This document shows, piece after piece, positions 36,301 through 55,900 of a stretch of 64,000 nucleotides of DNA. The stretch spans positions 8,492,278 to 8,556,277 of the forward strand of contig NC_134030.1 of assembly GCF_964204645.1 (NCBI RefSeq), written 5' to 3'. The notes below the pieces were generated by a model. That model saw only the letters and a list, made by a program, of their open reading frames with translations, made no database searches and was not told the origin of the DNA. How positions within the stretch are numbered: the first letter of the stretch is position 1; each line of letters begins with the position of its first letter. This DNA is from Tubulanus polymorphus. Its lineage: Eukaryota; Nemertea; Palaeonemertea; Tubulaniformes; Tubulanidae. A program made the position numbers and the translations under genes.

Positions 36301-39085
36301 CTGGACAGTCCCTGGTCATCCGAATTAAGCGAGTTCTGCTGTATTTTTTCTTTCAAACTGAGGATCAGGGAATTCTTATTATAATTCATCAAATATTGAT
36401 ATATCTTGTTTCAGTACGTGAAGAAGATTTAATCGGTATCAGTTTGTTGGAGTACGTTCAGGTCACGGTGACGGTGAAAACTTATCGTCGCGGTAACCTG
36501 GTTATTTATCTCAAATGCCCTAGCGGAACAAAATCGATACTTACCTCCGTCCGACCCAAAGATAAGTAAGTTGAAATGAGAAGCGTTCAATTCGCTTAAG
36601 TCACTTGAGTACCTCAAGGCTTTTTCGTGCTATCAAGATAATTGACCCCTATATTTTCTTAAATTTTAATTATTTAATATTTGGATTAATATAATAACAG
36701 CACCTAAATACTAACAACTACCTGTTTGCATAATTCCTATGAATTATGCAAAGCAAACTAGTGCACTTACTTAGTTTAGCTAATTAATGCATTTGAGACG
36801 TTTGGATTACTCTGGGTTCAGTTCCTAAAAGTTTTGGTTTAGTTATTACTTGTCAATTCATGTTTGAGGTCAACAATTCGAAATACAACTGTTTTAAGCT
36901 TAAACATTTCTATCAAACTTGACCGTGATTGCAAGTTATTAATAATTCTTAAGTTTCCTTTGATTTTGAAAATGAACTACAATCTTGACAAGGGATCGAA
37001 AAATGGGGGTCATTCGTCTTGCATTGCACTACAGCCATGACAAACTGTCCAAAAACAATGCAATGACAATGTTCATAGAAGCTTTAGATAACTTAGGCAT
37101 GTTATTGAAATGTGATGATTCCACTTTTGTCGCAGTTAGTCAGAAGATTGTAATTAGCTTATATATATTCTTTTCAAGGACTGAATTTGGTCTAACTGGT
37201 TGGACGATGACGTCTGCTCGTTGTTGGGGAGAACGACCTTACGGCGAATATACAATAACAATCATTGATAATGGTAATATTTATCATTCATTTTATGAGC
37301 TTTTTTCTCATAGATCTCCATCTATTATTGTAATTCATTGTTGAAATTTTGTTTCGATATTCAGATGAGGAGATAGATTATCAATATGGCCAAGTTTCAT
37401 CGTGGCAGCTACATCTTACCGGAACGCCATTAACTTACGAACAATTTATGGAACGAAGAAGGTAAATGCCATGATTATTAGATGAAAGACTATGAATTAT
37501 ATGCAATAGTGGTAGGGTGGGGTCGATTTTTGAATTGGATTTGGCTGTTAATGACAGCCTTCTCATTTCCGATGACGTCAATATTCAATTTACCTGGTAA
37601 TAATGATGTCTCTTTGAGAAACTGGCCCCTAATTAAGGTTAAGCTATTTATCTAAAAAAAGATAAATCTCTTTTAACACTCTCTCTCTTTGTTTAGGCTG
37701 GTAATGGATACTATAGCTAATGGCTTTGTGAATCAATCCAAAGAAACTCCATGTTGGTCAGCTCCAGCCGGACCTGGGCTATACGAATTGGAGCCAATGT
37801 CAGGAAGATTGCTCAAGGTATTTTACATAATGTGGGCTATCATTGTGAAAAAATTCAACGCGCATGATCACAATGTTTATAGGCAGCCAAAGTCAGATAT
37901 GTCAAGAGAGTGCAATATTGTCACTTCTCTGCGGCCGGGAATAACTTGTACAATGAGGACTTAACATGACCGTGGCAATCAAGGATTCCCTTTGGATCCA
38001 CCGGGTTTGCGAGTGTACATTCAGACAACACCCGGATTTCTTCTCAGATTTAAACAAAATCTATCCGCAATTTTGCAAATTTTAGGAATGATGAATGTAT
38101 TTGATCAATCCAATAAAGAGACACGATTTGCCCAATGTTTCATGTGGGAGGCTGTAACTCTAAATGAAAGCTACTTGAAAATGAACTAAAGTTTGATTGT
38201 GCTGTCCTCACCGGGTCTTTATTGCACATTACAATATTTTTCACTTCTGTTTATATGACCGAAGCCTCAAATCCTTTCCAACCACCAATTGCCTATTAAC
38301 TCATGAGCTGCGTATTTCAGATGTTGGCATTCACCTGCATATTCTGCCTCATTATGCTCTGGTATGAAATGATGGAGTATATGTGCTGCTACGCGGAAGA
38401 AAAACAGGAGTCGTCGCGTCAAATGCGTCGCGTGCGTCGTGCCCAGAAGATGGGTCTGATCGACGTTCACCAGGCTCCCGAGTCATCGCCTTCAACGACG
38501 ATTAATGAACAAACTCGATTGTTGGCACCTGCTGGCGCCGAAGAAAATATCGCGATGTCGGCGATCGATTCGAATCGGCATCGAGACGGCGGCGCGGATC
38601 ATATCAGCGAACGAAATCAGTTGCTCGGTGATGAGGGCACTAGTCACGAGTCTATAGATGATGGTTTCGTAGACTTCAATAGTTCGAATGAATTATGCAA
38701 TGATAATTGCTACAGTGGTGTACGATCAGAGAGCAAAAATGTAAATTATATTTCTACGTGTACTTCTAGTCTTTCACAAACTTCAACTGCTGCTGAAACA
38801 AATCAACAAATTTGTCTTCCTTTAAACATCGATAATTCATGTAATGAGGCGTCAAGTTCTTCCAATTCGTTTGTCAACGATTCTCAGGACGATCGTCAAG
38901 GTAGTCTAGTCAAAGATGGGCGGGGAAATCTTGTTTCTAATATTCCCTCGGCTCAAAATAACGATAATGACTCAGTGATCGAAAACATTCTTAATATGCC
39001 AGATAATGAAGGCTTAGTGGGCGTAGACCTTCTTTACGGTTTATCGAAAGAGGAAATTGAATTGAACATGAATCTTGCCAAATGA
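30344..39085 (+). CDS. PCSK7: PCSK7-type proprotein convertase (membrane-anchored kexin-like protease)
   Basis: Coding exons: 30344-30823, 32144-32243, 32674-32775, then either 33176-33365 or 33854-34043, 34164-34218, 34335-34473, 34714-34817, 35311-35478, 35807-36017, 36415-36565, 37179-37273, 37365-37461, 37697-37817, 38321-39085; phases fit throughout. Exon 1 holds the signal peptide and prodomain with RVGR before [12 protein letters not shown]. The catalytic triad is visible: Asp in CIVDDG, His in HGTRCAGE, Ser in SGTSAS, with oxyanion Asn in GGNGG. The P domain ([13 protein letters not shown]) follows. One membrane segment ([12 protein letters not shown]) and a Cys-rich, then ~240-residue Ser/Asn-rich acidic cytosolic tail point to PCSK7. 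The enzyme cleaves proproteins at basic sites in the TGN and at the surface. Confidence 0.93.
32823..33010. repeat. Degenerate GATT/GGTTTGTTAGTTGATTGATT minisatellite
   Basis: A run of imperfect copies of a unit around TTAGTTGATTGATTTATCAT, interspersed with GATTGGTTTG, lies in the intron just before exon 4a. Expanded tetranucleotide origin is likely. Confidence 0.75.
33176..33365 (+). other. Convertase exon 4a (catalytic His, variant a)
   Basis: 190 nt, enters in phase 1 and leaves in phase 2. Encodes [10 protein letters not shown] with the active-site His, then [20 protein letters not shown] and [11 protein letters not shown]. Good acceptor (TTTCCAG) and donor (AG|GTATC). It has the same length and phases as exon 4b and differs from it at roughly 23 of 62 residues. 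Confidence 0.85.
33854..34043 (+). other. Convertase exon 4b (catalytic His, variant b)
   Basis: 190 nt, same phases as exon 4a. Encodes [10 protein letters not shown] with the active-site His, then [20 protein letters not shown] and [11 protein letters not shown], closer to the usual convertase sequence. Because 190 is not a multiple of three, joining both copies would shift the frame, so a working protein can contain only one. No decay is seen in either. Confidence 0.87.
34983..35132. mobile_element. MITE with GGGTCATTCATTTATTAC ends
   Basis: 150-bp element in a convertase intron. The left GGGGTCATTCATTTATTACA and the right GTAATAAATGAATGATCC are inverted repeats, both flanked by TCA. A three-base TNA duplication suggests the PIF/Harbinger group. 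Confidence 0.65.
36173..36341. mobile_element. pogo/Tc1-like MITE in a convertase intron
   Basis: Ends CAGTAGAACC and, on the other strand, CAGCAGAACTCGCTTAATTCGG, both flanked by TA. 169 bp, no ORF. Related by its ends to 786-961, 39368-39499 and 60005-60153. Confidence 0.6.
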
Positions 39086-39170
39086 TAGTCGCGTTCCTTA
39101 ATTTCGCAATAGTTGTACTTATGTTTTTCAAATTTAATTTTTTCTTGCAATATGCATTTATTTATCGAAG

Positions 39171-39176
39171 AATAAA
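39171..39176 (+). terminator. Poly(A) signal of the convertase gene (AATAAA)
   Basis: Canonical hexamer about 85 bases after the stop codon. Confidence 0.55.
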
Positions 39177-39367
39177 TCCTATATATTGTATACCAAAATC
39201 TATATCTGTGCTTTCTCCATCGTTTCTATAAAGGATTTCTTTCAACGATTATTTATCTTGTACATGGACATGTTAACTTCCTCTTCATTTTCTCATAGTT
39301 CTCATTAAGAACAGGTGGAAAAACGAGGGTTCCGGAGACACCTTGCCCACTTGATGAAATGCTTGCA

Positions 39368-39499
39368 CATTGAAACCTCGTTATACCGAATTTGGATACG
39401 ATTCATTGGATATAACAAATATAGAATTTCGTCCCAAGTAACACAATTTCACTAATTTCATACTGGTCCCGTGAAGTTCACTGTAACGAGGTTCCACTG
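39368..39499. mobile_element. pogo/Tc1-like MITE between the convertase and RUNDC3
   Basis: Left TTGAAACCTCGTTATACCG and right CGTAACGAGGTTCCACTG-type ends are inverted. The inside shares GATATAACAAATATAGAATT and TCGTCCCAAG with the copy at 60005-60153. The left TA target base is mutated to CA. Confidence 0.65.
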
Positions 39500-40080
39500 T
39501 ATAAGCATCTTTGAAACTTCCCAAAATAACTGGATTCCATCTACAGGACGGACAATGGACAAAATGAGGCAATAGCCCACAGAGACCAAGACAAGACCGC
39601 ATCCACGAAGGAATAGCCTCCTGATGCACCAAGATCTGGCATATATAGTTGTGGTTTCACCAATGTCATAAAAGACTCATGAAAAGACATATGGGCCTGT
39701 TCATCGGAGTTTCGCAGAGTAAACCAGACAAATCTTTTCTTACATTGAATGCATTTCCAGTGTTTATTACTCATTGACGATGCACACATAATAATGTAAG
39801 TATCACAAAAAATGTACAGCAGTATTACTAATTAAAGTACAATGCCAATCTTAATAACCCCATCCTATTGTAACGACACAGATAGCTACCCCTGATTGTA
39901 AAAATAGAAAAAATTGTCGTATTAGCTGTTACCAGCTGACTTCTAATACAATTCAACCCTGTGTTTTGATTTTAAAGTCAACATCTATCGTATACAAAAT
40001 TACGAAATTTTAATGCATTACGCGTAGTCAGATAGTTGAACATTCATCGACATAATATACAGAACCTTGAAGCATACTAA
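39500..40080. other. Tail-to-tail intergenic DNA without a gene
   Basis: No ORF with recognisable content. Probably old repeat DNA between the 3' ends of the convertase and RUNDC3 genes. Confidence 0.4.
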
Positions 40081-40492
40081 GGGGCTGTTCAAAAATTACA
40101 TAAAACACTTTTCATTCCCCTCCCCTTGTAATAAGCGTTACAAATTTTGGCAGACCTGCTATAATATTACGTGACAAGTGTTACACCACAGGACTAGTTT
40201 GAAACTGCTATGATCAATATCATTTTTATGCCTACAGAATATAGGTTTCGAGTTGTGTTAATATCATGTTTTACAGTTCCAGTTAAATAAAGCATTATTT
40301 ATTGTTAGAAAATGGTCCAACAACTTCACTACTGTCCTGGTTTCACTCCAAAAAGGTCGCTCAGGATTTTTCTACTGAGAAATTACATTTCGTTATGTAA
40401 CAGATGTTGAGGCAACCTCTTTTAACAATCTGTAACAAACTTTTGACACCCAACCCCCATACGCACGCATTATGTAATTTTTGGATAGTTCC
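40081..40492. mobile_element. PIF/Harbinger-like MITE, 412 bp
   Basis: Ends GGGGCTGTTCAAAAATTACA and, inverted, GGAACTATCCAAAAATTACA. It is flanked on both sides by TAA, the typical three-base Harbinger target duplication. No transposase inside. It lies in the 3' flank of RUNDC3. Confidence 0.75.
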
Positions 40493-40496
40493 TAAA

Positions 40497-40502
40497 TTTA
40501 TT
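40497..40502 (-). terminator. Possible RUNDC3 poly(A) signal (AATAAA on minus strand)
   Basis: On the minus strand an AATAAA lies about 520 bases past the RUNDC3 stop, right beside the Harbinger-like MITE. Other candidates further on cannot be excluded. Confidence 0.3.
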
Positions 40503-41020
40503 ATTTTCATCGAATTATGAACCTGTATTTATGTTTGGCACTTTTTGAAAAACTTGGGAGACAATGAATCAATTAAGTAGAGACGCCTGTATCAACATCA
40601 CAATGAATGTTTTGAGTATACATGTATTATGCATTCTGACTAGAAAATTAATTCATGTAACATAATTACAATTTCAATGCTAGTGCTAGCAAACAACAAT
40701 CGAGACAAAAACCAGACCAAATTATCATTCCACTCACCTACCAATTATTCCAAGAACACAACTCACAACTCAATATCTCACAGATAATGCCTGTGATATC
40801 GATCGTGACCCAAACCTATGTATTTCAATATATAAGAAAATTGAACCTTACAAAATTTTCAGAAGTAGCACCAAACTTTACAAGAATAAATCAAAGAAGC
40901 TCGAAAAATACCAAGAAGACACATCAATTTATCTGAAAATCGGACGAGTATGAATCACAATAACATCATCCCCCAAGACAAGATAACTTGGTTCCTTTTT
41001 TAAAAAAGATAAGTCAATTA

Positions 41021-46176
<5,156 letters not shown>

Positions 46177-47643
46177 CGTCGCCGATTCTCGAGGTCAATC
46201 AGAGCATGAAGAAGAACCGGTGATTATGGTGAACCCACAAAAAAGCTAAGACGAAGTCGGCGTCAGATGACTATTATTTTTGACTGATGATACTGAAAAT
46301 TGAAAAATAAGAAAATAAATTTAGGTAAAAAATTTAGTAGGAGGTATACTAAATAAAATCAAATAAGCTCAAGTCAAAGCAAAGGCACACAGGCTATATC
46401 CGTCCCATTTGACCTTAGGAAAAAATACAGTTTGGCATTTCTAAATTAATTAAGAAGACTCTTATCGAGAATGTGGACAATTACCATGAACAAGACGACT
46501 GTCAAGTGTCAGCTGACAGTTTGTTTTGACATAGAAAAAACTACTTCCGGGTTTGAAAAAATGACTTCCGCGTACACATAATCTCTTATTCAAAATATAT
46601 AGAAATGCACTTGTAAAGCAAATATTCAGGAACCATAACCTATTTTTCCAAAATTCATATACTTTTCAAGGAGAACAAATGTTTTATTGAATTGTAATTT
46701 ATTTTTTCAATACTCGTGTAAGGAGATTTAGTTATCGCTGGTGGCATATATTTAACTGTGTTTTCGATCAAATACTTCAACAGTTTAAATTCTTGAATGA
46801 AATTATCATAGATTTTTAGACATTACGTCTTGTGATTCCGTGATTATTTAGATTTTTACTGATTTCAAATAGTAACCGAGGTCTAATTACAGATATTTTA
46901 TGGGATTCGAGCCTCCTGCGCTATCAATGACGTCATCGAATGCGTGCAAGGTAGTATGAAATATCCGAATCCTTTCTGTATTTCCGCATTCGATAACCCG
47001 GATGTAAATTGGGAATTTTGAGTCGTCGCTGAATTCGGTGTTTTTCAGTCGTTTTTGTCCGACAACGTGCGCGTTTTAGTGTTAATAACTGTACGTTGTT
47101 GTTTATTTGAATGTGTAAGTTCATCTATAGTAGCGATCTCCGTACTCCTACCCTAATTCGCCAAGACAAAAAAGTGTGTACCTTTTCCTGCACCCCAAAA
47201 CCAACCCCATCCCATCCTCGTCCTCCTCGTCCATCATCATCATGACAGACACACCACAAGTGTCATCCTCCCCGGCAGGGATTCAAACCTGATGGCATCA
47301 AGATTGCCACGGTACGAAACCCTGCCACACTAGGTCTAGGCCGAGTCGAGTGTGCAGCTTTATGATGTCATCGTCGGCCAATCAGACTTATCACTATCAG
47401 ATACTCCGTTTTATTTTATTTTTTGAGCCCAGGTTTTTCCATTTATTGTTCTTCCAAGACATTTACCTCAGCGATTTAAAAAAGAGATGATGATATTTAT
47501 TTTGTCATTGTCATCATCATCATTTGTGACATTGGGTTAGGCCTACATGTAACTAACATGACCTGTATATACATTGGATATTTGATCAATTTTCAGATTG
47601 ACGTTATAACGACGGCCTAGATATTAATCGGTTAACGAACAAG
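46177..47643. promoter_or_regulatory. Divergent intergenic region of RUNDC3 and SPOP, with SPOP 5' UTR splice
   Basis: The start codons of RUNDC3 (-) and SPOP (+) are about 1.5 kb apart and face away from each other, so the promoters share this space. A good donor (ATGT|GTAAGT) at 47115 and an acceptor (TTTTCAG) ending at 47596 suggest a non-coding first SPOP exon and a 5' UTR part at 47597-47643. No TATA box stands out. Confidence 0.5.
47165..47345 (-). mobile_element. Candidate tRNA-derived SINE
   Basis: On the minus strand GGTTTGAATCCC fits an RNA polymerase III B box, with a possible A-box region (TGTGGCAGGGTTTCG) about 40 bases before it, followed by a non-tRNA body. It does not fold as a clear tRNA. 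It lies inside the inferred SPOP 5' UTR intron. Confidence 0.4.
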
Positions 47644-51274
<3,631 letters not shown>

Positions 51275-52565
51275 TAGATGGCGATGCAGTCAACATACGT
51301 GTTAGTGTATATAGTGTATATAGCAATCGTCGTTGCCATAGATACTGCGGACAATAGTGACATGACAGTGCATAGCAGTAGGGTGGAAACATTTCCGATG
51401 AGCGTCCAAATGCCGAACATTTCTCCAGGGGTAGTTAACAGCGACCAGTCTCTTCGCGCGTGTTGGTTCTTTGACCAATCTCGCACGGATATGTGAACCT
51501 CATTAAATAGATGATCTTACAGTCCCTCTCGGGTTCGGATACGTGTCCTTTGCATTGTATTGAAGGTATAGCATGTATACTGCCGGCAACCGGTGTCCTA
51601 ATATCGTAATGAATGTAGTTATAGATTTGAATCTCTTTAAGTGGAGCGTCATCTCGCAAGCATTTCTGTGGTTTACCGGTACCTTACTACTTGGGATTTT
51701 TTACGGTCTCGGCTAGTCGAATACTCCTCGCCGAATGAGATATAAGTCAGGTGAATTCTTAATATGGAAGTCGAATTGAATGGAGATTAGATGGATTGAT
51801 TTCATACTGAATTGGCGGAAGAAATTGTGAATCTTCAAACTATATATTTTATCATGTGTATTGAATACCGGTATATCGTATTTTTTTTCATTCCAAGTTG
51901 TAATACCCTATTGAATATACTACGACGCGACAATCATTTTAGAATGTAAGATATAATATTCACGTTAGTGAAATAAGAAGTACCCGCTATGACACCCGCA
52001 TCTATTCACATTTTGAATTTGATTGATTCTCAATCAAATAAATAGTCAATGAAATTTTAATTTCTTTGGTTAGGTTTATGGGAAAAATATCATTTACCTC
52101 GTAGGTCTGCCAATTTCTGCTAAGTGCCCTAAACAAACAAATGGACATTTCAATGAAATAAGGAATGAAATGTCCTTATTAATTCAGTTGTCATGGGGTA
52201 AGACTCTTTCAAGCTCGAAATTATCTCACATCTTTAAAGGTTACTAATTTTTACGAGATTTGACAATTTCCGCGATTCGTACTGGTCCCAACCTCATTTT
52301 GATTCTTAGATTTCATGAATAAATCGACTGAAACCGGATTCATTCTCGCACTATCTTCCATTTATTATGCATGTTATGACTTTTCAGCAGTATATCAATG
52401 AAAATCAAAATAATTTTCTCCATTGTAGATATCATCTTTTGCCACTCTATATTGTAAGTGAGCGTATGTTTGTGTCTCGAGTTATTTGTAAATAATTTTT
52501 TGTAAATTGTTGAACTAAAATAATCCTATCGAAACTGAAATTGTGCTGTTGTATATAATAACAAT

Positions 52566-52596
52566 GATAATAATTATAATAATAATAATAATAATA
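52566..52596. repeat. (TAA)n microsatellite in the SPOP 3' region
   Basis: A run of AAT/ATA repeats (about ten units with interruptions) in the 3' flank of SPOP. Confidence 0.9.
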
Positions 52597-52699
52597 TCAC
52601 AATTTTCATCATTATGAAATTGAATCGTTACTTATTGAGTAAATTAATTGTGGTTATCCATGCAGGCAATATTTGTACAGAGTGATAAACATTGGAGCC

Positions 52700-52705
52700 A
52701 ATAAA
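52700..52705 (+). terminator. Candidate SPOP poly(A) signal (AATAAA)
   Basis: AATAAA in the context of GAGCCAATAAATAC, about 1.4 kb after the stop and only 250 bp before the next start codon. A nearer AATAAA at about 52,036 would give a shorter 3' UTR. Confidence 0.45.
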
Positions 52706-52952
52706 TACATTTATACTAGTCATATTATGTCCGTATCATAATTTTTTAAATTAATCAGTGGAATTTCATTACGAGGACTTTTCGTGATCGTCTAAATTGG
52801 GAAAGCACATGGACACACAACTTCCCAGGAGCGATGAAACGAAAATTATATGGGTTTTTTAACTTGGATGTGTCTATTTTTTGCTCGAGCCCGCAAAAAG
52901 TCACACCAGCCTGTGCTGCCCTCTCACGACTCCGGAACGCATACGTGGCAAA

Positions 52953-55900
52953 ATGGCGGCTTGCTATCGGAACACGTTACTGCTTGTTTTCGTTTGTATT
53001 TCGGTGAGTATCTTTTTATGAACTTGTTTGACAAATGTTTTAGAAGTAATTTTCACCTGATCTCCACGTTTTGAATGGTTTCGTGCTTTTTACTGGAGCA
53101 GACATTAATCAGTTCGCGGTTTATCGGCGTCCGAAATTAAGAGCAGATGATGCATTGGCTAGTCTGTGTCCACAACGTTCGACGATTTGACAATCTACAT
53201 CTAAATGGGATACTGCATCTGAACCGCGATCGCCTGTATTACGATTTAGGGGGAAGGTGGTGTGATTAGGTGGTGCGTACTGAGGCAGCAGAACATATCC
53301 CATGGATCATCTCCTGACTAATGTTGTTCCAGTCCACAACTTGTCAATGTCAACTGTTCTCGGGAAGAAGGAATCTACAATCTACCTTTCCGGTCTCAAA
53401 CACTAAAACCTTATCCGTTGTTAACACTTCTACCTCACCCCTTAAAGAAGAACAATATTTACTGGTCTAATCGCATTTTAGGTCACCTTTCCATTGTGTA
53501 GCGCTAAAGAAAAGTGTTAAGCCTTATGGTTAAGTGCATCCACTGTTGGAAATTGATAGGGACACCTTAAGTGCAGTCATTCCATGAACCAACTTTGACA
53601 TACCCTATATTCTGCTTACGGTAAATTTTCACTTGCTGTGTTCACAATGATGTCATTTTGGATATTTTCAGGTGTTCATTCCACTACGAACGGCTAAGAA
53701 AGAGCCAGATGTCACTGAGGAAATTCAGGATTGGAAGGTTTTTAAAAAGCTGCTGAAAACGCGCAATAATGTTCTAGTTGCATGCGCCAAATCAGGTTTG
53801 TATTGATTTGACAAAATCTTGCTCGTCTTAAATTCATTCAATTCATCAGATAAATGATTGTCTCAGAACTTGGCTGAATTTGTATTATAGTGGTATTTTA
53901 TTTCAAAGTCCGCTGTGTTCTGATCGACTGCTGTTCACAAGAGTAAGTCTGTCGAATTCAAACTGCTTCAATTCCCTTCCAGGAAAGGCAGTTTCGGATA
54001 TCCGTCCAGTATTAAAGACTGTCGCATTTGAAATGCGTGGTAAAGCTACTATAGCCGTAATAGATTGCAGGTTAGTTGCATAAAGTTATGTAAGTTGTAG
54101 ACCTACCCAGTTCCGCTTCATGCCTGGACATTAGTTCATTTTCACAATCCAAATAGGCCCCACTGCTGGTAGTACAACCTGACTTTGCCTAATGATAGCT
54201 TTGCGAATCATTCTTGCACTATGAATTCAGATGAGTGATTCTGATAGAAGAAACGTTTTGGCCCACACCATTGTTGTATTCTGTTGATTTATCATTTTCT
54301 TCGATGATGAATATTGTTTATTTTTCAGCAACAATGACGCGAAAAAAATTTGTAAGAAAATAAAGGCGCGGCCATCGCTATCAATTTTAAAACATTATAA
54401 GTAAGTTTTTGCCCAATTCTCTGTTGCTCTTAGAAACGACTTTAGAATATCGAGCTGATTTCATTCCGCATGAATTTGAGTTGGACCAACTAAAATTCAT
54501 TTGGAATGAATTAACCCAACTTAGTTGGTTCGTTCTCGAGTCCACATGTTGGAAGCATCTGTTCGAGTCGCTTTAAGTCAAATCAACGTCTATTCTAGAT
54601 CTATAAAACAGCTGTGTTTGTTCTGTGGCTATTTAGATAAATTCAATCAACTGCTTGATTTATGACAATATTGCATAGTAGAAATATCAACTAATTTTCG
54701 ATTGACTTCGCCGTATTTGCGATATTGATCATAAGTTAACTTCAATGAGATTTTTCCATTCATTTATCGAATTTATTCATTAAATCTACTGGAATTTGAT
54801 GCCCTTCAATTATTCTGTAAACATGGGGTTTTCATTAATCATGTTAGGTTTTTCTGCTAATGATTAGAAACATAGAAAATACATACATATGTAATGAATG
54901 ACAGGGGAAAATCAGGGAATTTAGGATTTCAGATTCCCTGTAGGGAAATCAGGGAGTTTGTGGACTCGTGGAAATTAATATCAGGGAATTCTGAGATTAT
55001 TTCTTGGACTTTAACCATTAGATGTCATGCATAGGCATATTCGATGGTGCAATAAAACCATATGTCATAATGATTTTTTGCATTTAAATTTTGGGTTTGG
55101 CATTCTCGTTCAATTTGGAGTTTTAGATTTGCTTGATATTGTTCATTATTGGTGTTTTGATGATTATTCTAGGGATGGTAAATTCCATAAAGACTATGAC
55201 AGGCAGTTGACAGTGTCGGTAAGTGCATCCAAGTATAATTAACTATTTTCCAAAAGCGGTGAGACTTACTGGTACTCGTACTGCTATCGTTTTTCTGCTA
55301 TTTCAGTCGATGAAAAACTTCCTGATGGATCCAACCGGTGATATTCCGTGGTCGGAAGATCCGCTCGCGGAACACGTTGTTCATATAGAAAATCCAAAAG
55401 GATTGATGAAATTTTTCAAAAAAGAACGTCGCCCGACGATTATCATGTTTTACGCACCGTGTAGGTCGAGAACGTGACTATCTTTGAAAACTTGAAAAAT
55501 GGGCAACAAATCCATGCTCTTCGTTTATGTATCTTTAAACCATTCGTTTTAGGGTGCGGATATTGTAAGCGTTTGAAGCCCGATTTTTCAATGGCAGCAA
55601 CAGAGGCTCGCGCCAATGCTGTGAGTAGCACTTGTGTCATAACCTAGATAAAAGTGGTGCGGCACTATTGTTTCAATTGTTCCTACTTTTCGAATTTATT
55701 TCATGTAGGTTTTTGTTGGAATGGATGTCGATAAGCCGGAGAACGCCATTATCAAGGAACAATTCAACATCACTGGCTTCCCGACGCTATATTATTTTGA
55801 GTAAGAAAAATTCCCTTTCCATTCGACTGATTCCGTGTTTTAACTCGCGATCAGTTGATCAATCGATAATTCATGGCTAGCAGTGTATGTTTAAAAGCGT

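Noticed and set aside
47265-47345. tRNA gene on the minus strand.
   Set aside because: A B-box-like word is present but no acceptor stem or anticodon arm could be drawn; a SINE fits better.
53121-53303. 60-codon minus-strand ORF in PDIA5 intron 1.
   Set aside because: No similarity, no splice context, and short frames like this are expected by chance.
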